Shown here in pieces: positions 18,324 to 27,494 of a DNA stretch of 64,000 nucleotides; within the stretch, counting starts at the first letter, position 1; each line of letters begins with the position of its first letter. The stretch spans positions 1-64,000 of the forward strand of contig JABLUY010000190.1 of NCBI GenBank assembly GCA_013306675.1. The letters run 5' to 3'. The DNA comes from Thraustochytrium sp. TN22 (taxonomy: Eukaryota; Sar; Bigyra; Thraustochytrida; Thraustochytriidae). Below the pieces are notes generated by a model that saw nothing but the letters and a program-made list of their open reading frames with translations, did no database searches and was not told the DNA's origin. The position numbers and the translations under genes were made by a program.

Positions 18324-19655
18324 CCTCCCCCGCTCCGGCTAGCTCTACCTACCCTCCAGCCGCCCGTCGGCTGCAGCGCGAGCGCGAGCGCAAGCGCGCC
18401 TGCGAGCGAGACCGAGCGAGCCCGAGCGAGCCCGAGCGCGACCGAGCGAGACCGAGCGAGCGAGCGTGCAATGGATGAATGGATTCGACGATGTGCATGC
18501 AAACCCAAGCCGCCGAGCCGCCGAGCCGCGCCGCGCCGCCGGAGCGAGCGCGCGAGCGCGCGAGCGGGCGTCGCGCGAGCGGCCGCGCCGGCGCCGAGCG
18601 CAGCGCACAGCAGAGCAGCAGCGGCTCCGCGCAGCGCAGCGCGAGAGGGAGCGGGGGCGAGAGAAAGGGTTTTGCCGAGCGAGGTCTGTCTGTCTGACGA
18701 GGCACGCGGCGCGCGCGCGCGGGCCAGCGCCGCACGTTCTCCAAGATGGCAACTGGCGGGGCGGGGGAGACGCGGCGCGCGGCGCGGCACGTGCCCGGAG
18801 CGGTGGCCGGCGGGCGCGGTGCTGGAGGGAGGAGATCGAGAGCGAACGAGCTGAGCGCGAAGGAGCGCGGAGGAGAGCAAAGGAGAACGAAGCAGAGCGA
18901 AGCGGGCTGGCTCAGAGCGCGAGAACAAGATCGCCGGCGAGCGCCGAGGTTTTTTAGGGGCAAGCACGGGGAGCGAGACGCGGAGAGAGGGGCCAGCGCC
19001 GCGTTCTGGTAGAAGACTGGAAGGACGTGGTCCACGTAGCGCGGATGCACGGGCCCGGGCGCTCTTAGAGCTAGGACTAGGAGTCTCGTAGGAGCGCGCG
19101 CTCGGCCGGCGCCGCCGCCACGCACACGCAGGGCTACGCTTGCTGCAGGCTGCAGCAACATACGATGGATCGAAAGGGAGGAAAGGGAAGTGCGGGAAGT
19201 GAGGGGGCACCACTGCAGAACTGCAGAGTCAGTGCAGACGCAGTCGTGCAGACGACGGTCTGGCTGACGGATTGAAAGGGAGTGTCACGGCAGGGCAAAA
19301 GGCGCTTGCTCGTTTTGGCGTGCAACTGTGGCTGCTACTAGGAAGAGACCCGAAGGGACCCAGCAGGGCGCCAGCCCGACCAAGCAAGGCGCACGCCAAG
19401 TTCTGCGCGCAGGCCTGTGCCATCAAGAGGCCCGGGAACGTAACATTACATGAGAAGTCCGGTTTGGTCCTCTGGTCCTTGGGTGGTGCGTGCATGATAT
19501 GATCAAAGACAGGGAGATGAGGGGCGCGCACCACGCCTACGTTACGACCCACGGCAGAAAGGGCAGCTGCCATGGGGTTCCACGGCGCGTGCTGTGCTTG
19601 ATTGCCGAGGCGAGGTCCGCCACGTAGAAGCTGGAGGTGCTGAGCCGTCGTAGCT
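18324..19655. other. gene-poor interval upstream of the protease gene
   Basis: No convincing gene. It is very GC- and purine-rich next to the protease start and becomes more balanced after about 19150. It should contain the protease promoter and 5' leader. Many overlapping frames on both strands are low-complexity Arg/Ala/Ser sequence and were not called. Confidence 0.6.
18401..18466. repeat. 10-bp tandem repeat, unit ACCGAGCGAG
   Basis: About 6.5 near-perfect copies of (A/C)CCGAGCGAG lie just upstream of the protease start codon, probably in its 5' leader or core promoter. Confidence 0.85.
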
Positions 19656-20253
19656 TTGGCGTCATGCTCAGGTTTGCGCTGTCCGTTCCAAAGGTCATGG
19701 CAGCAGGCCTGCGCTGACGCCGGTCACCTTTACGACGAGACGTACTTTTACTACGCGGACGGTCGCCTGCGCGTGGCGAATGCGGCGCCCGCGGAGTGTT
19801 TGGACCTTTTGGCCCAAATAGGCTTTGAGAATTTGCGCGACCCGGCCATGGTCAGCCTCGCGCTGGCCTCCCCGTGGCGTGTTGACACGTGCCTCCACGC
19901 GCGATCTGAGCCCGCACTAGCTGCGCAAGTCCGGCGTTCCGCCTGAGGCCGTGCAGAGCTACCGTCGTTACCAGCAGGAGCCGGCGGACTACAAGCAGCG
20001 TCTACTCAAATCCTCGCACGATGCGCAGTGCGCCGTCGAGGCGCCCAATCCGCACTTCCAGCAGCAAACTCCGCGCAGCGCTTTCCATGGTACCACCATA
20101 GCCTACTGTTTGCGCTTGACGCGAGCAGCGCCCTCACAGCCTCGCCAAGATCACCATCATCACCATCATCGAGAGCAGCAGCAGCGCCGCAAAGCCATAC
20201 AGAGCGTCAGCGATCTTGAGGACGTCACCGGCGTTGGCGATCTCGAGGAGTGA
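19656..20253 (+). pseudogene. coding-like relic, family not recognised
   Basis: Two successive stretches in different forward frames are clearly protein-like (for example LYDETYFYYADGRLRVANAA near 19730-19790, and SYRRYQQEPADYKQRLL near 19960-20010). Tyr, Phe and Gln use is unlike the Arg/Ala-rich shadow frames nearby. No ATG-started frame covers both. It looks like a decayed gene fragment. I do not recognise the family. Confidence 0.35.
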
Positions 20254-20502
20254 CGAGCTATACGTAGAGATGTATCGCGTGGCGGCGGGTGTTGTCGTAT
20301 TCCGGCAAGGCAAAACGACGAGGGACCATCTTCGCATTCGTTCTCAGGCTGAGAATGAGAGCGATGCTTGGGCGTGCGGCCCTTTGGCCCTTGCGTGCTA
20401 CTGCGTGCTTGACTGTGCGCTCCCTCCCGCGGCGTCCCTTGGCTCTGAGAGGCGCTTGGTCCACCGGCATAACGTGACCACCGGCAGAACGTGAACTGGA
20501 GG

Positions 20503-22578
20503 ATGGACGGGCAGGAGGTGGCGCGCGCCGTGGCGAGCAACGCGAGCGGCGCGTGGAGCGGCGCGGCGCTGGAGGTGGGCAAGGGCGGACGCGTGCGCGA
20601 GGTGGTGGAGGTGGGCGAGCTGGCGAGCAAGGGCGATCGCGGGTTCGTGGTGGTGGGGCGCAAGGCGAAGCATTGCGACGTGGCGCTCGGGCACGGCAGC
20701 CTGTCGCGGCGGCACGCGGCGCTGGTGCCGGTGTTCACGCACGGAGGCAAGGCGGAGCTCGTGGTGGTAGACCTCGGGTCCAGCGTGGGCACCTTCATCA
20801 ACGGCGAGCGCCTCGAGCCGCTCGTGCCCGTGCCGCTCCGGTCGGCGCAGGACGTGCTGCGCTTCGGCTCTAGCGAGCGCGAGTACCGACTGCGCGAGCC
20901 GATCGAGGACAGGAGCGTCAAGCAAGATGCACCGGCATCCGCGCAGCTGACCCGCGAGCAGGAGCAGGCGGAGATCGCTAGGCTCGCGCGCGAGATGGCG
21001 ACGAGTGCGCCCACATACGTGGCGCCGGCACCACGTGAACGCGAGGACCAAGAGAAGATGGAGGACCCGCGGCCCGGCGAGGACTTCGCCAAGGTGCCCT
21101 GCGCAGAGCACGTAATCATCAAGACGCACAGCAGGACGGTGAACGCGATTGGCCTGGACCGCGCCGGGTCGCGCTTCATGACGGGCGGGAACGACTGCGA
21201 GATGGCGTGCTTCGACTTTGGCGGCATGAACGAAGAGCACAAGCCGTTCCGCACGGTGCAGCCCGTGGAGAACCAGGTGATCCGCGCCATCAGCTTCAGC
21301 CCGAGCGGCAACCCGTTTCTGGTCGTGCCGGCGGACTCGGTGGCCGTGGTCTTTGACCGCGAGGTGCGCGAGGTGGCGCGCACAATCAAGGGCGACCCAT
21401 ACCTGATGGACATGTTCAAGACCAAGGGCCACCCGTCGATGATGACGGACGGCGCGTGGAGTCCGGTGTCGCAGACGCAATTCATCACGTGCGGCATCGA
21501 CGGCACGGTGCGCATGTGGGACCTCGAGCGAAGCCAGCGCACGATGATGGACAGTCACCTCATGTCACAGCGCGTCATCAAGACCAAAAGCGCGCGCGCC
21601 ACCCGTGTCGCCGTGCAGTGCTGCGCGTGGAGCCCGAGCGGCGACCGCATCGCGGCAGGCTGCTCGGATGGCTCCATCCAGGTCTGGCGCGTGCACGCGC
21701 AGGCCTCGTACGTGCGACCGGACGTGGTGGTACGACCGGCGCACGAGCCGGAGCGCGAGATCACCTGCGTTCGCTTCTCGCCCGCGAACAATGGCGCCCT
21801 TTTGGCGTCTCGCAGCCAGGACGGCACGCTCAAGGTGTGGGACTCGAGCGCGCCGCAGCGCGGCACCTACCGCGAGGTGGCGGCGCTCTCGGACCATCTG
21901 GAGAACCGCCACGCGTGCACAGGGCTCGCCTTTAGCCCGGACGGCTCGGTGCTCGTGACGGCAGAATCCGGCTCCGGCGATCTCGTCGCAATGCGCGTGG
22001 ACCGGCCTGCCGTGGCGCCGCTGCGCATCAACGTGCCGGCGCTGCTGGGAGGCGGCGGCGGCAGCGGCGACGCCGACGCCGACGCTGGATCGGCGAGCGC
22101 GCGGCCTGTGAGCTTGGCATGGCACGACAAGCTGAACCAGATCTTTGTGGGTTGCTCGAATGGCGCGACACTCGTTTTCTACGACCCGGACCTCTCCGCC
22201 AAGGGCGTGCTGCTGAGCGCGGGACGGCGGCGGTCGTCGAAGCGGCAGGACTTTTACACGTCCGCGGACCCGGCCAAGATTCGCCAGGAAGATATCATCC
22301 TGCCGAACGCGCTGCCCATGTTCCGCAAGGAGCCGCAGCGCGGCAAGAGGTCTGCGCGTACCGCTCCTGCTGGGCCGGCGCTGCCCGCGGCCGGCGCCAC
22401 AAGCAGCCAAAGTTCATCCCGAAAGGCGCTCCCGGAGGCCGTGGACATTCGCAGCGAACTTTTCGCGCACCGGCGCGACGGCGACGAGGAGCCCGGCAAG
22501 AAGCGCGTGCTCGCCAGCCGAACCATGGAGGAGGACGAGGACCGTCTGCAGCAGGAGAAGCGGGCTCGCGGCGCCTAA
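20503..22578 (+). CDS. WDR70: WDR70-like WD40 protein with N-terminal FHA domain
   Basis: WDR70 is a conserved nuclear WD40 protein tied to CRL4-DDB1 and to histone H2B ubiquitination and end resection at DNA breaks. The product is 691 aa; the ATG at 20503 is the first in frame, since the codon 12 bp upstream is GTG. Residues about 27-115 form an FHA domain with its marks: VVVGRK, SLSRRHA, VDLGSSVGTFINGERL and DVLRFG. The WD40 propeller spans about 205-560 and follows WDR70 closely: SRFMTGGNDCEMACFDFGGM, IKGDPYLMDM.KTKGH, FITCGIDGTVRMWDLE, IAAGCSDGSIQVW, LNQIFVGCSNG and the signature ALPMFRKEPQRGKR. The C-terminal tail is charged. An FHA domain is not part of animal WDR70; there is no stop or splice signal between it and the propeller. 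Confidence 0.9.
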   Translation: MDGQEVARAVASNASGAWSGAALEVGKGGRVREVVEVGELASKGDRGFVVVGRKAKHCDVALGHGSLSRRHAALVPVFTHGGKAELVVVDLGSSVGTFINGERLEPLVPVPLRSAQDVLRFGSSEREYRLREPIEDRSVKQDAPASAQLTREQEQAEIARLAREMATSAPTYVAPAPREREDQEKMEDPRPGEDFAKVPCAEHVIIKTHSRTVNAIGLDRAGSRFMTGGNDCEMACFDFGGMNEEHKPFRTVQPVENQVIRAISFSPSGNPFLVVPADSVAVVFDREVREVARTIKGDPYLMDMFKTKGHPSMMTDGAWSPVSQTQFITCGIDGTVRMWDLERSQRTMMDSHLMSQRVIKTKSARATRVAVQCCAWSPSGDRIAAGCSDGSIQVWRVHAQASYVRPDVVVRPAHEPEREITCVRFSPANNGALLASRSQDGTLKVWDSSAPQRGTYREVAALSDHLENRHACTGLAFSPDGSVLVTAESGSGDLVAMRVDRPAVAPLRINVPALLGGGGGSGDADADAGSASARPVSLAWHDKLNQIFVGCSNGATLVFYDPDLSAKGVLLSAGRRRSSKRQDFYTSADPAKIRQEDIILPNALPMFRKEPQRGKRSARTAPAGPALPAAGATSSQSSSRKALPEAVDIRSELFAHRRDGDEEPGKKRVLASRTMEEDEDRLQQEKRARGA

Positions 22579-23028
22579 GAGTGTAGCGCTGAGAGCAGCG
22601 ATAGCCCTCACCTCAAAATGTGCAACCGCCACAGCTTCGCGCGATCGCTCCCGGAGCCCCCGAGCCCGCGCAGAGTACACGCAAGGACGATGGGCCCAGC
22701 CAGAATGCGGTGGCCTCGCTCCGAGTTGCCTCGCCTCGCCTCGCCTCTCGTCCATCTCCAAGAGTCCCAAGGTGGCGGTCCCTGAATGCGGGACCGAGGA
22801 TCCGTTGAGGACTCATAGTCAGCTAGCAAGCAAGCTGGAGAGCTGGAGAACGAAGGACAAGCACGTGCACGCGCGACGGCGCGACCCGACCGGAGCAAGC
22901 AAGCACGGCAGGCAGCAGGCAGGCAGGCATCGCGCGCGCGCGCGGGGGCGCAGGCGCGCGGCAGCAGGCCAGGCGGCATTCCGGCGGGCAGGCAGGCAGG
23001 CAGGCAGGCAGCGCTCGAGCGAGGCAAG
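22579..23028. other. intergenic interval with GGCA repeats
   Basis: No gene seen. It contains (GGCA)n-type repeats at about 22905-22930 and 22985-23012 and a short alternating CG run near 22930. It should hold the CFAP210 promoter. Confidence 0.65.
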
Positions 23029-24402
23029 ATGCCGCGGCGGCTGAGCGCCGAGCAGTATGCGGCGTTCAAGGAGCTGGTGGCGGCGCCAGTCAAGTCGGAG
23101 GGCGACCGGCGCAAGGAGGAGAAGCAGGCCATGTCGCGCGAGCGCATGAGCAGGTGGCCGGACACGCTGGACGCGCAACGGCGCAAGAAGGAGGAGAACT
23201 ATCGCGCCCGGCTCGAGGCGCAGGAGCAGGAGCGGCGACAGATCGACGCGGAGGAGGACCATGCGCGCGCGCAGCGGCGCAGGGAGATCATCGAGGGCGC
23301 GGCCAAGACGATCTACCGCAACACGGACAAGGCAAAGCGGCTGGCGTCGGCGGAGCGGCTGAGCGACTGCCTGCATGTGCGTGACCAGCAGGTGGAGCTG
23401 AAGCAGCGCATCCGCGAGGCAGAGCGCGTGCACGACGAGCGGTTCGTGGTGATGGAGCGCGAGTCGATGGAGCGCGCGCGGCTGCGCGAGGAGCGCGAGC
23501 ACAGCGAGCGCAGCGCCATGGCCAAGCACGTGGCCGAGGTGCAGCAGGAGCAGCTGGCCGAGGTGCGCCAGCGGTACGTGGATACGCTCAAGCAGGAGCA
23601 GGAGATTGGGCTGGCAATGGTGGCCGCGGCGCGCGAGCAGGAACAGGCCGCGGTCGAGGCGCAGCGCGCCAAGGAGGTGGCCGCGCGGCGCAACCAGGAG
23701 GAGGTGCTGCGCGCCAACAAGGAGCTGCTGGAGCTCAAGGCGCAGCACGCGGCGCGCGAGGCCGAGGAGGACGCCAAGATCGCCAAGTACGCCGCCGACA
23801 AGGAGGCGCTCAAGGCGCGGCAACACGCGCAGTTCGCCAAGATTGAGCGCGCCAAGCAGCAGCGGCGCGACGAGATGATTGAGCAGGGCGTGCGCCGCCT
23901 CAAGGAGATCAATGACTCCAACAACTCGCGCCTCGAGAACGAGATTGCCGAGGCGCGCCGCATCGAAGACGAGCGCCTGCAGCGCCTTGCCGACAAGCGC
24001 GCCGCCTTCGCCGCCAGTATCGACGCCTCGCGCCGCGCGCAGATCGCGGAGCGCCAGCGCGCCCGCGAGCAGCAGCTCGAGATCGATCGCGAGGCTGCGC
24101 GCCGCTGGAAGCAGCACAACGCCGACGCGGAGGAGCTCGAGAAGCTCGAGATCGCCGCAGAGCGCAACGCCGCGCTCGAGCACCAGGCCGTCCTTCTCAA
24201 CCAGGCGGAGGACAAGCGAACTGCCGAGGTCGAGCTCGACCGCCAGCGCATCTTCGAGGCGCGCGTGCTCGAGTCCCAGTCCGCAGACGACCTGGAAGAG
24301 TTCCGCGCGGTCGCCAAGCGTAGCATTCAAAAGTACGCCGCACAAGGCAAGAACGTCAACCCCATGATTGGACTCCTCAACGACGTCCTCCGAGGCAAGT
24401 AA
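23029..24402 (+). CDS. CFAP210: CFAP210 (CCDC173)-like flagellar microtubule inner protein
   Basis: 457 aa, almost entirely charged alpha-helical coiled coil, of the trichohyalin/plectin-homology type. The N-terminal third has the CFAP210 pattern: a SAEQY start, SRWPDTLDAQRRKKEE (about 42-57, compare WPNT...RQKK), a run rich in acidic and basic residues, RRREIIEGAAKTIYRNTDKAK, then ERLSDCLHVRDQQVELKQRI. CFAP210 lies inside doublet microtubules of the axoneme and helps hold the A-tubule lattice. The length fits the vertebrate protein (about 550) with a shorter C-terminus. The start is the first ATG after a GGCAGGCA-rich leader. It fits with the axonemal dynein gene in this window as a sign of a flagellated stage. 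Confidence 0.8.
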   Translation: MPRRLSAEQYAAFKELVAAPVKSEGDRRKEEKQAMSRERMSRWPDTLDAQRRKKEENYRARLEAQEQERRQIDAEEDHARAQRRREIIEGAAKTIYRNTDKAKRLASAERLSDCLHVRDQQVELKQRIREAERVHDERFVVMERESMERARLREEREHSERSAMAKHVAEVQQEQLAEVRQRYVDTLKQEQEIGLAMVAAAREQEQAAVEAQRAKEVAARRNQEEVLRANKELLELKAQHAAREAEEDAKIAKYAADKEALKARQHAQFAKIERAKQQRRDEMIEQGVRRLKEINDSNNSRLENEIAEARRIEDERLQRLADKRAAFAASIDASRRAQIAERQRAREQQLEIDREAARRWKQHNADAEELEKLEIAAERNAALEHQAVLLNQAEDKRTAEVELDRQRIFEARVLESQSADDLEEFRAVAKRSIQKYAAQGKNVNPMIGLLNDVLRGK

Positions 24403-24610
24403 GTGAAGTTTGCGGAAGCAACATGAAGAAGAAGAAGAAGGAAATGAAGGAAGTGAAGAAAAAGTAAAAGTAATCTGATGACCAGGCTTGCAGACCTGCA
24501 ACAGAGCTGCGGGCGGTCTCCTACACGAAGTGCTCAGTCAAGGCTTCTGCAGCAGCTGCCTCACTCACGCGCGTGAGCCGGAGCTTGCGTCTCTATCCGA
24601 GGCAAAGAGC

Positions 24611-25285
24611 TCACGTCTGCGTCTTGAACATTTCGATGAGCTCCTGGCGCTCGTCTGGTGTGAGATCGGGATGCCAGCAGTCAATGAGGAGAATGACGCG
24701 GTCTTTGCCGGAGAAGTTGTACGCCTCGTGCTCGTACGCGTCATCAAAGACGAGCGCCTCGCCGTTCGCCCAGGCGCGGCGCTCGTCCGCGATCCGAAGG
24801 CCGACCTGTGAGACATCGGAGGAGGGAATGTCGAGGCCGAGGTGGCAGCGAATGCGCAGGTTGCTCGGGCCGTAGTGCGGCTTGATTGCGCCGGACTTGA
24901 GCGTGGAGAAGAAGCAGTAGCCGAGCGGGAAGCCCACGCAGAGCTCATCCTTGAGCACGGTCCGCAAGATGTCCGCCGTCCGAGGGCACTGCGCCGCGAG
25001 GTCCTCGTTCCACTTGCCCTTGAGCACGAAGCTGCGCCACTCCCAGTCGCCCGCGTGCAGCGTGTGCTCGTTGCTGCCCACCGCGTAGTCCGAGGCGCGG
25101 CGGTCGCGGACGGCCAGGTACTCGTCGCGAATCGTCTCCCAGTGCTGCTCCAGCTCCGCTGCGAAGGCCGGCCGCGACGCGCCGTCCCAGACCGGCCGCG
25201 ACGCTAGCCCCGCCAGCGCGAAGAGCGACGGCGCCGGCCGCGAGCGCATGCGCACCAGCGCAGACCGCACGATGGTGGCCGCCAT
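24611..25285 (-). CDS. aspartyl/asparaginyl beta-hydroxylase family dioxygenase
   Basis: 224 aa with an AspH-type 2-oxoglutarate/iron dioxygenase domain filling residues about 45-215. Signatures: CPRTADIL..VLKDELCVGF, PLGYCFFSTLKSG, KPHYGPSNLRIRCHLGL (first iron ligand H137), GLRIADERRAW, ALVFDDAYEHEAYN (second ligand H186) and DRVILLIDCWHPDLT. AspH enzymes bind iron with two histidines, and the 49-residue spacing fits. The chosen ATG is the first in frame. The N-terminus (AATIVRSALVRMRSRPAPS) is basic and lacks acidic residues, more like a mitochondrial presequence than the type II membrane anchor of animal AspH. The substrate is unknown. Confidence 0.88.
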   Translation of the reverse strand: MAATIVRSALVRMRSRPAPSLFALAGLASRPVWDGASRPAFAAELEQHWETIRDEYLAVRDRRASDYAVGSNEHTLHAGDWEWRSFVLKGKWNEDLAAQCPRTADILRTVLKDELCVGFPLGYCFFSTLKSGAIKPHYGPSNLRIRCHLGLDIPSSDVSQVGLRIADERRAWANGEALVFDDAYEHEAYNFSGKDRVILLIDCWHPDLTPDERQELIEMFKTQT

Positions 25286-25915
25286 CCCGGCGCGCCGCAC
25301 CGGGTTTGACGGAGGACGGCTAGGCAGCCAAGCGGCACAAGCGAGGCGGCGGCGGCGCGCCGTGCAGGCCGGCCTCCGCCCGGGTCTGCCGTCACAGAGC
25401 GGAAGTCGATGCTGGTCTACCGTGCCCTGCGTGAAGAGGAGCAGCTCCACCCACGCGTCCTACAGGCTAGAGACCTGCTCGAGGCTGCAAAAGCACGAAG
25501 CACGTCATGCCTTGCGAAAGCAAGTCGTGCGTTGCAAGATCGCGTTCGTGTCATCTTGGTCGCGCTCACCATTGCTGCCAGAACAACCTTGCGAGTAACT
25601 TAAGCGTGGCGATACTGCTGCCTTGCTGCCTTGCAGTGTTGTCCTTGTCCTCGTCTCCGAGCCGCTGCCGTCGCACGGCGTCGCACGCACCGGAGAGGAG
25701 CGTAGCCTAGGACACTGGCACGCAGAGAAGCGCCGGCGGAGCCCCAAAGCCCCTTCAAGTCCAACTCCGGGTCGTTGCCCGGCTGCCCAAGCTAATTAGC
25801 TGTAACGTTAGCGCGCCCCTCCCGTTCCTCGGTGACGGTGGTTGAGTTGAAGTGGTGCGCGACTCCCTCCCCCTCCAGCAGCAGGCAGACGGCCAACTGC
25901 GCACGCAGGACAGGC
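25286..25915. promoter_or_regulatory. divergent intergenic region
   Basis: 630 bp between the start codons of the hydroxylase (minus) and the SPO16-like gene (plus). No gene is supported. It should hold both promoters and leaders. Confidence 0.5.
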
Positions 25916-26527
25916 ATGGGCGGCACGGCGGACCTGGCCGTGGGCGCGCGCGTGGACGCGCGCGCGCGGCGCGCGCTGCAGGAGCGCGGGCTGCGGTTCT
26001 CCGTGGACGCGGGCGTCACGGGAGATGCGGACTTTCTCATCAAGACGGCCAACTCGCTGCGGCGGATCGCCGTGCTCTGGCTGCGCGAGGAGGACCTGCT
26101 CCTGCAGGCGGACGCGGTGAAGAATAAGGCCCGCGAGGGCATAGAGAAGCTGCAGAAGGAACACGTGGTGGTTCTTCTGGTGACCAGGTCGCCTCGCACC
26201 CTGCGTGGCTTCCAGCAGGCGCAAACCGCAGCCTTGGACCTCGGCGTGCGCTGCATCGGGGTGGCCGCCGCGGACCCGCGCAAGCTGGCCAGCGCCGTGG
26301 AGTGCATCATGAAGCACGGCGTTGGCCTCAACAAGGCCGTCGCCGGCAAGTTCAGGCGCGAGCAGCTCAAGCGAATATGCCTCGCCATCCCGCGCATCGG
26401 CGACAACACGTGCGACGAGTTCATCCTGCCCAGCGCGTCCTCGCTCAAGGCGGTCCTCCTCAAGGCGCGCACCTCCAACGTCGCACAGTTGAAGCCCATG
26501 AAGTTATTCCTGAACATGAAGCTGTAA
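25916..26527 (+). CDS. candidate SPO16-like (ERCC4-fold) protein
   Basis: 203 aa from the first ATG at 25916; the upstream open frame begins only with GTG. The predicted layout alternates strands and helices: RRIAVLWL, a long helix (KNKAREGIEKLQKEH), HVVVLLVTRS, RTLRGFQQAQTAAL, GVRCIGVAA, then RKLASAVECIMKHG, with a basic C-terminal helix pair. This order resembles mammalian SPO16 (C1orf146), an inactive XPF/ERCC4-like protein that works with SHOC1 in meiotic crossover formation. The match is at the level of pattern only. No nuclease motif (GDXnERKXXXD) is seen. An unrelated Rossmann-like protein is the main alternative. The stop lies 37 bp from the stop of the convergent membrane protein gene. 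Confidence 0.45.
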   Translation: MGGTADLAVGARVDARARRALQERGLRFSVDAGVTGDADFLIKTANSLRRIAVLWLREEDLLLQADAVKNKAREGIEKLQKEHVVVLLVTRSPRTLRGFQQAQTAALDLGVRCIGVAAADPRKLASAVECIMKHGVGLNKAVAGKFRREQLKRICLAIPRIGDNTCDEFILPSASSLKAVLLKARTSNVAQLKPMKLFLNMKL

Positions 26528-26564
26528 CATCGAAGTCAGGTAGCTGAAATGTAATTGAAACTTG

Positions 26565-27221
26565 TTAGAGCAAGTCGTCATCGTCATCCTCCCCCTCCTC
26601 ACGGCCAGGCTGAGGGCGCTTCTCCTTCCTCCTCCGCTTGCTCTTCTTCTTCTTCTTGGCGCTGTCAATGTCCTCGTCGCTCAGCACGAGGATGCGAATA
26701 CGAGACGACCGGGGTGCCTCTGCCTCGAGCGAGCGAGACGAGAACAAAAGTGCCAGCGCCAGCGCCGCCTGGAGCGAGGCAGCAAAGAAAAACACCAAGC
26801 CGAAGCGGCGCGAGGCCGCGCGGGCTACAGACGCCATAGCAGCCTCGCTTGCGTACCGGTGACGTGCGGCCAGGTTGGATGCCCAGTCCACCGAAGGCGA
26901 GGCCGTGAAGAAGAAGAGCGCCAGCAGCACGAGGTACACCGTGACCACCAAGCTGAGTACCGCCGCCCCGCGCACGCTGCCCCGCGTCTCCACGCCGCGC
27001 AGGTATGCGATCAGCGGCAGCACCACCAGAATCACCAGCGCTGCGCTCGACAGCAGCAGCTCCGGTCCGTGCTTGGGCACGTGCGGGTCCGAAGTCGAGC
27101 CCAGCGCGCAGCCCTCCGCGTACAGACAGAGCATCTCCACGCCGGCCAGCCAGCCCACCGTCACGACCAGCAGGCCGTGGCCCGCCACCGCCCATGGCGT
27201 CGGCCGCGCCCACCAGCCCAT
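26565..27221 (-). CDS. multi-pass membrane protein with charged C-terminal tail, family unknown
   Basis: 218 aa from the first ATG at 27221. Four hydrophobic segments: about residues 15-35 (GLLVVTVGWLAGVEMLCLYA), 55-75, 83-105 and 135-158. The tail is a strongly basic run (KKKKKSKRRRKEKR) followed by a short acidic end (EEGEDDDDDLL). The frame stays open and protein-like upstream to about 27376, where a GCGCAG splice-acceptor-like site sits, so a further 5' exon is likely and this start may be too short. I do not recognise the family. The tail could be a retention signal or bind acidic lipids. Confidence 0.6.
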   Translation of the reverse strand: MGWWARPTPWAVAGHGLLVVTVGWLAGVEMLCLYAEGCALGSTSDPHVPKHGPELLLSSAALVILVVLPLIAYLRGVETRGSVRGAAVLSLVVTVYLVLLALFFFTASPSVDWASNLAARHRYASEAAMASVARAASRRFGLVFFFAASLQAALALALLFSSRSLEAEAPRSSRIRILVLSDEDIDSAKKKKKSKRRRKEKRPQPGREEGEDDDDDLL

Positions 27222-27494
27222 CGTCCCGGGCCAAGCGAGTGAGCGATCGACCGGCACCGCAAAGCGATCGAGCGGCTCCCGAAAGACGACCGACTGCTCG
27301 TCGACCTGCGCCCCCGCCCCCGGCGCCACCGCCACGACCGTGACACCGAGTCCGGGATAGGGCCGTTCAACGCTCACTGCGCAACCCCAATTCGGAGCCG
27401 CTGCTGGCTCGCACGAAGGCCCACGAGAGCACAGCTTGTGCGCGCGTCGCACCTGCGCTGGGACGACAGGAGAGAGGTCGTTGTCACGATGCAC

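Noticed and set aside
15966-18854. 962-residue plus-strand open frame
   Set aside because: It is antisense to the clear Nma111-type protease, is Gly/Ala/Arg/Val/Leu-rich with no motifs, and is explained by GC-rich codons keeping the opposite strand open.
20140-20175. His-rich peptide (CATCATCAC run)
   Set aside because: A short ATC/CAT microsatellite inside the relic region, not a gene feature.
22819-24501. 560-residue minus-strand open frame
   Set aside because: Antisense to the CFAP210-like gene; a leucine-rich sequence that merely mirrors GAG/CAG/GCG-rich coiled-coil codons.
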